A DNA stretch of 64,000 nt from positions 1 through 64,000 of the forward strand of contig JAEYAO010000019.1 of NCBI GenBank assembly GCA_023456105.1, given 5' to 3'. Below the pieces are notes generated by a model. It had not been told where the DNA came from. It searched no databases and saw nothing but the letters and a program-made list of their open reading frames with translations. Shown here one piece after another: positions 34,443-41,403 of the stretch. How positions within the stretch are numbered: the first letter of the stretch is position 1; the number at the start of each line of letters is the position of its first letter. Position numbers and translations under genes: made by a program. The stretch comes from Pseudomonadota bacterium (GTDB lineage: Bacteria > Pseudomonadota > Alphaproteobacteria > Caulobacterales > Caulobacteraceae).

Positions 34443-36275
34443 TCAGTCTTCGCGCGCCACGGGATAGAGCAGATAGCGATCGTCGTAGAAGGGCGTGCGT
34501 TGATAGAACCACTGCAGGCGCGCATCGCCGCTGGCGGCGAAGGCGGGATCGTCGGCCAGCTTCCGCTCGAACTCGGCCTTCAGCGCCGGATCGGCCGCCA
34601 TCATCCGCTCGGCCAGCGGCGCGATGGCGTAGCCCTCGATGTACTCCACCCGGCTCAGCACCTCGGGGAACAGGCCCCAGGCGAAGAAGCTCTCGCTCGA
34701 CTGCGGCTCCAGCAGCAGCACGGCGATGTCGCCCAGCGGCTGGTCGGTCGGCACGCGCACCGAGCCGGTCGGCCAGGTCCAGTCGCGCCGCTCGACCTCC
34801 ACCGCCTCGACCGAGATCGGCACGTGACCCTCGTTCGGGCGCGTCTCCAGCCTGGGCTCGACCAGCCGCAGCATGGACACGCCCTGCACGCGCGGCGCGT
34901 TCACCGTCTCCATCTCGATCCCGTGCGCCCGCAGCCGCTCGATGATGTCGGTGCGATAGGACGGCACCCAGTAGGCCGTCGGCCGCTTCAGCGTCAGCGT
35001 CGGCTTCGAGCCGTAGAACGGCATCCGCCACGTCTCCGGATCGGCCCGGCCCAGCCAGCGGATCTCGCGCCGCCCCGACGCCGGGCTGTCGTAGGTCTCG
35101 TAGAGGATGCCCTTGAAGTCGCGCGTGGACGACGGCTGGTCCTCGGCCTCGAAGTTGGCGGGGATTTCGGCGGGCCGCAGCGCCAGATCGCTCTGTGTCG
35201 CCGCGCGCAGATCGCCGCCGTGGGAGGCCAGCAGGCGCATCGCCTCCTCCATGAACACATAGGTCCCCAGCACCCGCTGCTCGTGCGGCTTCAGGCTGTG
35301 GTTCTCGATCAGGATGGTCGGCACGTGCGCCGCCGCGCCCCAGCCGTTGGAGAAGCGCTCGCCCAGGCCGCCGTCCGACAGGCCCTTCTTCGGATCGTTG
35401 TCGTCGACGCCGAACACCAGCTCGCCCGGGATATGGCCCTGCCGCTCCAGCGCCGCGTTCATCGCCGGCTTGAACACCTGATCCAGCCAGCGCGAGCTGG
35501 CGGGCGAGCGGCTGAAGGTCCCGTTCTCGCCATTGAAGCCGTAGGTGACGTCGTACTGGTAATCCATGCCGTCGGTGACGTGCACGTCGACGTAAAGGTC
35601 CGGCTGATACTTCAGGATCAGGCCGCGAACCGCGCGCATCTCCGGCTGATCCAGCTTGAGGTAGTCGCGGTTCAGGTTCTGGTTGGTCGCCGTGTTGCGC
35701 CAGCCCTGGATGCGCGGCCCGCGCTGGTTGGGGCGGGAGTAGGGGGACGCGCGCTCATGCCCGTCCACGCTCAGGATCGGGATCAGGATCAGATTGACCC
35801 GGTCCAGCAGCCCGTCCTTGCCGTAGAAGGCGATGTCGCGCAGCAGCATCATGCCGGCGTCCTTGCCGTCGATCTCGCCCGGATGGATGCCGGCCTGGAC
35901 CATCAGCACCGGCTTGGACGGATCCAGCGTCGCGCCGTCCCTGGAGGCGATCACAGCATGGATCGGCCGCCCCTCTGGCGAGACGCCGAACTGTTCGACG
36001 CGGATCAGGTCGGAGGCCGCATCCAGCCGCTCGAACCAGGCGCGCGTGTCGGCGTAGTTCGGCGAGAAGTCGTGCCCCGCGTCCGCCTCGAACGCCGTGA
36101 CCCACGGATCGGACGCATTTCGCAGCAGCGCCCTGGACGCGCCGTCCCACTCCGGCGCCGGCGGCAGGAAAGGCTGATCCCAGGGCGCGGCGTTCGGGAC
36201 GGACTGGGACATGGCGGCATCCGCTGCGAGAGCCGCGAACGCGGCCAGGACTGAAAGAACCGTTAGACGGGGCAT
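34443..36275 (-). CDS. Secreted M14-family zinc carboxypeptidase-like protein
   Basis: 610 residues with a signal peptide (cut near AMSQS). The zinc ligand motif HPGEIDGK matches HxxE of M14, with the third ligand likely in VDVHVTDGMDYQYDV. The active Glu may be in the C-terminal half but I cannot place it. The region after residue ~370 has no motif I recognise (perhaps a beta domain). Four bases separate it from the mazF stop, so the peptidase may be transcribed from the toxin-antitoxin promoter. Confidence 0.85.
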   Translation of the reverse strand: MPRLTVLSVLAAFAALAADAAMSQSVPNAAPWDQPFLPPAPEWDGASRALLRNASDPWVTAFEADAGHDFSPNYADTRAWFERLDAASDLIRVEQFGVSPEGRPIHAVIASRDGATLDPSKPVLMVQAGIHPGEIDGKDAGMMLLRDIAFYGKDGLLDRVNLILIPILSVDGHERASPYSRPNQRGPRIQGWRNTATNQNLNRDYLKLDQPEMRAVRGLILKYQPDLYVDVHVTDGMDYQYDVTYGFNGENGTFSRSPASSRWLDQVFKPAMNAALERQGHIPGELVFGVDDNDPKKGLSDGGLGERFSNGWGAAAHVPTILIENHSLKPHEQRVLGTYVFMEEAMRLLASHGGDLRAATQSDLALRPAEIPANFEAEDQPSSTRDFKGILYETYDSPASGRREIRWLGRADPETWRMPFYGSKPTLTLKRPTAYWVPSYRTDIIERLRAHGIEMETVNAPRVQGVSMLRLVEPRLETRPNEGHVPISVEAVEVERRDWTWPTGSVRVPTDQPLGDIAVLLLEPQSSESFFAWGLFPEVLSRVEYIEGYAIAPLAERMMAADPALKAEFERKLADDPAFAASGDARLQWFYQRTPFYDDRYLLYPVARED

Positions 36276-36279
36276 GAGG

Positions 36280-36597
36280 TCAGTCTTCGAACATTTCCCG
36301 CAAGGTAGCGAGCAGGGCCTTCATCTCGGACGCCCCCAACGCTCCAAGCCGTCTGATCATTCGCGAACGATCCACGGATCGCATCTGGTCAGGCAACAGG
36401 AGGCCCGATCGGCTTCCGAAATGTACATCGGGACGAAATCGCGACGGTATGCTGCCGCTAGTCAGCGGCACGATGAGGTGAACCGACAGATGGCTCAAGC
36501 CATCTGGGGAAACAACGATGCAGGGCCGGGTCTTGCGAAGTTCGCTGCCGACGGTCGGATCCAGCCGAACCAGCCAGACATCGCCGCGCTTGATCAA
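36280..36597 (-). CDS. MazF/PemK-type toxin
   Basis: 105 residues: MIKRGDVWLVRLDPTVGSELRKTRPCIVVSPD is the standard MazF/PemK opening, with RPCIVVSPD the conserved core. Toxins of this family are usually mRNA-cutting endoribonucleases. The C-terminal VDRSRMIRRLG fits. Start overlaps the antitoxin stop in ATGA at 36594-36597, normal for co-produced toxin and antitoxin. A single gene pair with no sign of decay. Confidence 0.93.
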   Translation of the reverse strand: MIKRGDVWLVRLDPTVGSELRKTRPCIVVSPDGLSHLSVHLIVPLTSGSIPSRFRPDVHFGSRSGLLLPDQMRSVDRSRMIRRLGALGASEMKALLATLREMFED

Positions 36598-36929
36598 GAT
36601 GGTTCGCTTTCATTCGCGGCGAGCGCCGCTTCCAATTCGGCGAGTTCGTCTTCCGTCCAGTCGTCGCCCAGGGCTTCCGCGTCCGTCCCGCTGGTGAGGT
36701 CCGCGTCCAGCCACTCACGCTCTTCTTCGGTCAAGCCCGCCGCTGCAATGCGCTTGGCGTCTTCTTCCCAGCCTTGGCGCGGAAGTTTGCGCGCCGGCAC
36801 GATGCTGATCTTGCCAGGTTCATAGACAAACTCCACCGCCCCGCCTTCTTGGACGCCGAGCGCCGCCAGGGCGGGCTTCGGCAGAATTACGCCGGCGGAG
36901 TTGCCGATCTTGCGGATGGCCGTGCTCAT
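36594..36929 (-). CDS. MazE/AbrB-type antitoxin
   Basis: About 111 residues. N-terminal AbrB swapped-hairpin DNA-binding segment, STAIRKIGNSAGVILPKPALAALG, then an acidic helix tail (LTEEEREWLDADLTSGTDAEALG) that should wrap the toxin. ATG 36929 is chosen over 36947 by family start. The promoter and two palindromes lie immediately upstream, matching autoregulation typical of such antitoxins. Confidence 0.93.
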   Translation of the reverse strand: MSTAIRKIGNSAGVILPKPALAALGVQEGGAVEFVYEPGKISIVPARKLPRQGWEEDAKRIAAAGLTEEEREWLDADLTSGTDAEALGDDWTEDELAELEAALAANESEPS

Positions 36930-36939
36930 GGCTGTGCTC

Positions 36940-36982
36940 CGTTGCAACGAAGTTATAACAGGTTAGCGACGCTACTTCCAGA
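36940..36982 (-). promoter_or_regulatory. Promoter and palindromic operators of the MazEF pair
   Basis: On the minus strand TGGAAG (about 36980-36975), in the last codons of ubiD, is followed by a 17-base spacer and TATAAC (36957-36952). GTTATAAC (36952-36959) is a perfect 8-base palindrome at the -10, and CGTTGCAACG (36940-36949) is a perfect 10-base palindrome over the likely start site. Both would be natural AbrB-type binding sites. Confidence 0.6.
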
Positions 36983-38501
36983 TCGGCGTCCCATCCCCCG
37001 GCAATCCGAGCCGGTCCCACATCTCGCTGACCCGCTCCACCACGGCCTCGTCCATGCGGATCTCCTCGCCCCATTCGCGCTTCGTCTCGGGCGGCCATTT
37101 GTCGGTGGCGTCCAAGCCGATCTTGGAGCCGAGGCCGCTCTCGGGGCTGGCGAAGTCCAGATAGTCGATGGGGGTGGATTCAATCACGGTGATGTCGCGC
37201 GCCGGGTCCATCTTGGTCGAGATGGCCCACATCACGTCCTTCCAGTCGCGGGCGTCGATGTCGTGATCCACCACGATCACCCACTTGGTGTACATGAACT
37301 GGCGCAGATAGCTCCACACGCCCAGCATCACCCGCTTGGCGTGGCCGGGATAGGCTTTCCGCATGCTCACCACGGCGATGCGATAGCTGCACCCTTCCGG
37401 CGGCAGCCAGAAGTCGACGATCTCGGGGAACTGCTGGCGCAGCAGGGGAATGAACACCTCGTTCAGCGCCTCGCCCAGCACGCTGGGCTCGTCCGGCGGG
37501 CGTCCGGTGAAGGTGGTCAGATAGATCGGGTCACGCCGCATGGTGACCGCGCTGACCTTGAACACCGGAAAGCTCTCCACCGAGTTGTAGTAGCCCGTGT
37601 GGTCGCCGTAGGGGCCTTCGTCGGCATGCTCGTCCAAGAGGACGTGACCCTCCAGCACGATCTCGGCCTGCGCCGGGACCATCAGCGGGACGGTCTTGCA
37701 GGGGACCAGCTCCGCCTTGGCCCCGCGCATCAGTCCGGCGAACTGATATTCCGACAGAGTGTCCGGCACCGGGGTCACCGCCGCCAGGATCGTTCCCGGA
37801 TCGGCCCCCAACACCACCGCGCACGGCAGGGGCTCTTTTGGGCGCGCCTTCTTGTGCCGGGCGTAGTGCTGGGCTCCGCCGCGATGCGCCAGCCAGCGCA
37901 TGATCGCCCGGTCCTTGCCCAGCACCTGCATGCGGTAGATGCCCAGGTTGAAGTCGTCCTCGCGATCCTCGCTCGGCCCCTTGGTCACCACCAGGCCCCA
38001 GGTGATCAGCGGCGCGGGCTCGCCGGGCCAGCACGACTGGACGGGCAGGGCGGTCAGGTCGATCTGGTCGCCGGTCAGCACCACCTCCTGCACCGGCGCG
38101 CGACCCACGGTCTTGGGCCGCATCGACATCACTGTCTTGGCCAGCGGCAGCATCTCCATGGCGTCGGCGAAACCGCGCGGCGGCGTGGGATTGCGCAGGA
38201 AGGCCAGCAGTTCGCCGACCTCGCGCAGTTCGCCGGTGGTGGTGCGGCTCTTGCCCTCCAGCGTCACGCCCATGGTCACCCGCTTCACCGTGCCGAACAG
38301 GTTGGCGAGGCACGGGATCGGGCTGATCGATCCGTCCGGCATGACCGGCTTTTCGAACAGCACGGCCGGCCCGCCGTTGCGCAGCAGCCGCGTCTGGATC
38401 TCCGTCATCTCCAGAACGGTGGAGACAGGCTCCGACACCCGCACCAGCTCTCCTTGCGCCTCCAGCGTCGCCATGAACTCGCGCAGGGATCGGTAGGCCA
38501 T
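36972..38501 (-). CDS. ubiD: UbiD-family decarboxylase (3-octaprenyl-4-hydroxybenzoate carboxy-lyase)
   Basis: 509 residues. Decarboxylates the polyprenyl hydroxybenzoate of ubiquinone synthesis using prenylated FMN made by UbiX. The N-terminus YRSLREFMATLEAQGELVRVSEPV and the core HRGGAQHYARHKKA, EGPYGDHTGYYNSVESFP, and VVDHDIDARDWKDVMWA are family features. Its 3' end carries the promoter of the toxin-antitoxin pair. ubiX is not in the window. Confidence 0.94.
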   Translation of the reverse strand: MAYRSLREFMATLEAQGELVRVSEPVSTVLEMTEIQTRLLRNGGPAVLFEKPVMPDGSISPIPCLANLFGTVKRVTMGVTLEGKSRTTTGELREVGELLAFLRNPTPPRGFADAMEMLPLAKTVMSMRPKTVGRAPVQEVVLTGDQIDLTALPVQSCWPGEPAPLITWGLVVTKGPSEDREDDFNLGIYRMQVLGKDRAIMRWLAHRGGAQHYARHKKARPKEPLPCAVVLGADPGTILAAVTPVPDTLSEYQFAGLMRGAKAELVPCKTVPLMVPAQAEIVLEGHVLLDEHADEGPYGDHTGYYNSVESFPVFKVSAVTMRRDPIYLTTFTGRPPDEPSVLGEALNEVFIPLLRQQFPEIVDFWLPPEGCSYRIAVVSMRKAYPGHAKRVMLGVWSYLRQFMYTKWVIVVDHDIDARDWKDVMWAISTKMDPARDITVIESTPIDYLDFASPESGLGSKIGLDATDKWPPETKREWGEEIRMDEAVVERVSEMWDRLGLPGDGTPIWK

Positions 38502-38527
38502 CGGTCGCTCCAGTCTTGGTCGCTGGC

Positions 38528-39178
38528 CTAAAGGGCGCAGGGCGCGCTGTCACGTCTCGCGCGGCGCGACAGCAAGCGGTCCGCGCCCACGATCACCAAG
38601 CCCAGGCCATAGAAGAAGGCGGCGAAGGCCGACAGGCTGACGCCCAGTCCGCCCCAGCCGATCTGGCCGGGATTGACGAACCCATAGGGCCACCAGCCGG
38701 AGACGAGGCCGTGCGCCACCGTCCAGGCGCCGTAAGCCAGCGGAAAAATCAGCCACTTGGCCGCGTCCGTCCACCTCAGCCGACCCTTGGGCGTGAACAG
38801 CAGCCAGTCGAGCACAAAGGCGATCGGCGTGACGGTGTGCAGCACCACGTTCACGGCCAGAAGCCATCCCGTCGGGCTCCAGTAGGGCGCCAGCAGCAGG
38901 TGATAGATGACGCCGACCACGGTGATGTACATGGCGACGGACGCCCGCACGCCTTCGCTTGCGCTCCAGCGCGCCAGCCGCCGGTGGTCTCTCAGCAGCG
39001 GTCCGGTGAAGGCCAGCGCCACCAGCAGATTGGTCAGGATGGTGAAGAAGCTGAACAGCCGGACGATGCTGACCACGACATCCCAGCCGCCCTTGTCGCC
39101 GACCGCAAGCAGCACCTGAACGGCCAGCGCCAGCCATGTGACGGCGGCGAACAGCCCGCGATAAAGGCGCGCGCTCAT
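38528..39178 (-). CDS. Pr6Pr family membrane protein
   Basis: 216 residues with about six membrane segments, for example IVRLFSFFTILTNLLVALAF and NVVLHTVTPIAFVLDWLLF. This matches Pr6Pr, a prokaryotic family similar to the eukaryotic FAR-17a/AIG1 proteins, which cleave FAHFA lipids; activity in bacteria is unproven, and I cannot confirm the catalytic Thr/His here. Between ubiD and the HTH gene, same strand. Confidence 0.82.
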   Translation of the reverse strand: MSARLYRGLFAAVTWLALAVQVLLAVGDKGGWDVVVSIVRLFSFFTILTNLLVALAFTGPLLRDHRRLARWSASEGVRASVAMYITVVGVIYHLLLAPYWSPTGWLLAVNVVLHTVTPIAFVLDWLLFTPKGRLRWTDAAKWLIFPLAYGAWTVAHGLVSGWWPYGFVNPGQIGWGGLGVSLSAFAAFFYGLGLVIVGADRLLSRRARRDSAPCAL

Positions 39179-39194
39179 CGGGCGCGCCTCGGCG

Positions 39195-39443
39195 TCAATA
39201 GGCGCGCGTATCCGACATCAGCGCCCAGACCGGCAGATGCAGGGCGCGGGTCGCTGCGTCGACCTGCAGCATGCTGAGATGCTCGCGACCCGCCTCCATG
39301 CGGCGAAGGGCCTCGGGCGTGACGCCGAGATCGCGCGCCAGCACCTCGGATGTCACGCCGCGCTGATCCCGCCATCGCTTCAATCGCGCGCCGATCGCCG
39401 CATCCGCCGGATCGACGCCGGGAAACCCCAGAACAGAGCCCAT
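39195..39443 (-). CDS. Short XRE-type helix-turn-helix protein
   Basis: 82 residues. ARLKRWRDQRGVTSEVLARDLGVTPEALRRMEAGREHL is a clear HTH_3 fold with the turn at DLGVTPEALRRME, followed by MLQVDAATRALHLPVWALM. It is a compact single-domain regulator without a sensor part. It lies 16 bases before the Pr6Pr gene and may regulate it, but no operator was found. Confidence 0.85.
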   Translation of the reverse strand: MGSVLGFPGVDPADAAIGARLKRWRDQRGVTSEVLARDLGVTPEALRRMEAGREHLSMLQVDAATRALHLPVWALMSDTRAY

Positions 39444-39484
39444 GGCCGCACTCCCTGGCTGGGGCTCTGTCGGGCGACGGCCCC

Positions 39485-40330
39485 TTATGCGGCAACATCA
39501 TCCCATCGGAAGGCGGGGTCAATCCAGTCGCCGATGCGGCCGTGGGGACGCGCCAGGCCGTGGATGCGCGCCATCTCCTCGTCCGACAGCCGAAAGTCGA
39601 AGATGTCGAAGTTCTCGCGCGCGCGGCTCTCCTTGGTGGTGCGCGGAATGGCGACGACGTTCTGCTGGATCAGCCAGCGCAGGGTGACCTGGCCGTTGGT
39701 CTTGCCGTGCGCCCGGGCGATCTCGCTGATCACCGCGTCATCGGCGATCTTGCCCTGCGCCAGCGGCGACCAGGCGGTGATCGACGACCCCAGGTCCTTC
39801 GCCGTCTCCAGCAGCGGCGTGAGCTTCAGATAGGGGTGGTACTCGACCTGGTTGGTCAGCAGCCGCGCCTCCGACAGCGCCTGCGCGCGGCGGAACTCCC
39901 TGGACGGAAAATTGGACAGGCCGATGTCTCGGGTCAGGCCCTTGGCCCGCGCGTCGTTCAGCGCCCCCAGCGTCTCCTCGAACGAGGGCTGCGGCTTGGG
40001 CCAGTGCAGCAGCAACAGGTCGGGCGTGAAGCCCAGCCGATCCACCGACCCTTGCGCCGCGCGCTGCAGGTCGCCGTCGGCGAAGTCCTCGACCCAGATC
40101 TTGGTGGTCAGGAAGATGTCGTCGCGATCGACGCCGGAGTCGCGGATGCCTTGGCCGACCGCCTCCTCGTTCTGGTAGATCCTGGCCGTGTCAATGTGGC
40201 GATAGCCGATGCGCAGGGCCTCGGCGACCATGCGGCGCGCGTCCTCCGGCTCCAGCTGCCAGGTGCCGAAGCCCAGCAGCGGGATCTCTACGTCGCCGGC
40301 GGTGAGGGTGGGCTGGTCGCCATAGGCCAT
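39485..40330 (-). CDS. Aldo/keto reductase
   Basis: 281 residues, TIM-barrel NADPH-dependent reductase. The catalytic tetrad is D47 (HIDTARIY), Y52, K77 (LTTKIW) and H109 (LLLHWP); the cofactor-phosphate loop VVAIPRTTKESRARENFDIFDF is typical. It resembles 2,5-diketo-gluconate reductase-type members. It starts 35 bases after the YjbR-like gene stop, on the same strand, so it may be a distal member of the AbrB-VapC-YjbR transcript. Confidence 0.9.
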   Translation of the reverse strand: MAYGDQPTLTAGDVEIPLLGFGTWQLEPEDARRMVAEALRIGYRHIDTARIYQNEEAVGQGIRDSGVDRDDIFLTTKIWVEDFADGDLQRAAQGSVDRLGFTPDLLLLHWPKPQPSFEETLGALNDARAKGLTRDIGLSNFPSREFRRAQALSEARLLTNQVEYHPYLKLTPLLETAKDLGSSITAWSPLAQGKIADDAVISEIARAHGKTNGQVTLRWLIQQNVVAIPRTTKESRARENFDIFDFRLSDEEMARIHGLARPHGRIGDWIDPAFRWDDVAA

Positions 40331-40365
40331 CAGGAGGCTCCTTCTCTTTCGGGGGAAGGGTCCAG

Positions 40366-40728
40366 TTAGGCGCCGGGTTCCTTCGGCGTAAGGTCTGGAT
40401 GCGCATTGCGCAGCGCCGCCGGCGCGATCTTTCGCCAGCGCCGCGTCAGCGCCGACCGCAGCCAGTTGGGATCGACGCGGTCGATGCGCGCCAGCAGGAT
40501 CGGATGCGGTCGGTGGTGATCGGTGACGACAAACGTCTCCGGCTCGGCCTCCGCCAGCATGTCGCGCTGCTCCCGGCTGTCCAGCTGAACCACCAGACAG
40601 TCGGGCGTCTCCGGCCAGAACCAGGTGAAGAACTTCTCCCGCACCTTGTACGACGGATGACCGTACGACACTGCGCTCTCCGCGCCCGGAAAGCTCATCA
40701 GCAGGGCGTGCACCTCGTCCCGCGTCAC
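40366..40728 (-). CDS. MmcQ/YjbR family protein
   Basis: 120 residues. MTRDEVHALLMSFPGAESAVSYGHPSYKVREKFFTWF is the family opening, and the C-terminal WLRSALTRRWRKIAPAALR has the conserved arginine-rich turn. The family folds like a CyaY/YjbR double-wing and has been proposed to bind DNA; function unproven. Its start overlaps the VapC stop by ATGA (40725-40728), so it is co-translated with the toxin-antitoxin pair. Confidence 0.87.
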   Translation of the reverse strand: MTRDEVHALLMSFPGAESAVSYGHPSYKVREKFFTWFWPETPDCLVVQLDSREQRDMLAEAEPETFVVTDHHRPHPILLARIDRVDPNWLRSALTRRWRKIAPAALRNAHPDLTPKEPGA

Positions 40729-41123
40729 GGCGCGATCAACTCCACCTCGGGGAAATAGGTCCTGTAGCGGCTCGCGTCGCGCGTCAGCAGCCCATGGCCG
40801 CGCACCAGCGCGTGCGCGCCGATGAAGAAGTCGGGCAGGGGAGCGGTGCGGGCGCCGCCTCGGCGGCGATAGGTCTGGAACGCCTTACCGGCAGCGAACG
40901 CAGCCTCAAACGGCAGGGCTTCCCGCTCCAGTAGCGCAAGCATGGCGTCCACGTCCGCTGGATCAGTGAACGGGATCGACACTTCCGCATAGATGATCGG
41001 GTTGATCAGCAGGACTTCGCCTGCGTCGACGAGCCGTTCGACTTGTTCGATCGACCAGACCCGCCACTCCGATGTGCGGTCGATCAGGTCGATGAGGACA
41101 TTGCTGTCGACAAGAACGCTCAT
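40725..41123 (-). CDS. VapC-type PIN-domain toxin
   Basis: 132 residues. PIN domain ribonuclease with the acidic set D6 (VLVDSNVLIDLID), a glutamate in IIYAEVS, and aspartates in LPDFFIGAHAL and LTRDASRY. VapC toxins usually cut tRNA or rRNA. It overlaps the AbrB antitoxin stop by ATGA (41120-41123) and the YjbR start. A complete pair with no sign of decay. Confidence 0.92.
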   Translation of the reverse strand: MSVLVDSNVLIDLIDRTSEWRVWSIEQVERLVDAGEVLLINPIIYAEVSIPFTDPADVDAMLALLEREALPFEAAFAAGKAFQTYRRRGGARTAPLPDFFIGAHALVRGHGLLTRDASRYRTYFPEVELIAP

Positions 41124-41353
41124 TCGCCGCGCGTCAGCGCCATGATTTCGTCGGCCCTCATCGTGAGCCGGTCACCGAAACCGGCCATGTGCTCGGTCAG
41201 CCGCCTGCCGCGACCGCCGGTCCGTTCGCCACTTCGCACTACGGTCACGACATTGCCGTCGTAGTGAAAGTCCACCTCGGTGTGCGGCAGCAGTCCCGCC
41301 CGCTCACGGATGTCGGCGGGGATGGTGACCTGACCTTTCGACGTGATGCGCAT
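41120..41353 (-). CDS. AbrB-type antitoxin paired with VapC
   Basis: 77 residues. MRITSKGQVTIPADIRERAGLLPHTEVDFHYDGNVVTVVRS is a standard AbrB swapped-hairpin domain; the C-terminal tail FGDRLTMRADEIMALTRGE should neutralise the PIN toxin. It is the first gene of the operon, its ATG directly after a 9-base arm of an inverted repeat that also covers the ribosome site. Confidence 0.92.
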   Translation of the reverse strand: MRITSKGQVTIPADIRERAGLLPHTEVDFHYDGNVVTVVRSGERTGGRGRRLTEHMAGFGDRLTMRADEIMALTRGE

Positions 41354-41384
41354 GGTATTACCTCTTCACCGGAAAGGTAATACC
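41354..41384 (-). promoter_or_regulatory. Inverted-repeat operator of the AbrB-VapC pair
   Basis: GGTATTACC (41354-41362) and GGTAATACC (41376-41384) form a perfect 9-base inverted repeat separated by 13 bases, ending at the antitoxin ATG. The ribosome site GAGG on the minus strand lies inside, so bound antitoxin could block both transcription and translation. Confidence 0.75.
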
Positions 41385-41403
41385 CTCCTCGCCAGTCCGC
41401 AAC

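Noticed and set aside
33333..36254. 973-codon plus-strand frame across pmbA and the M14 gene
   Set aside because: Spans two real minus-strand genes and has no domain; an artefact of high GC.
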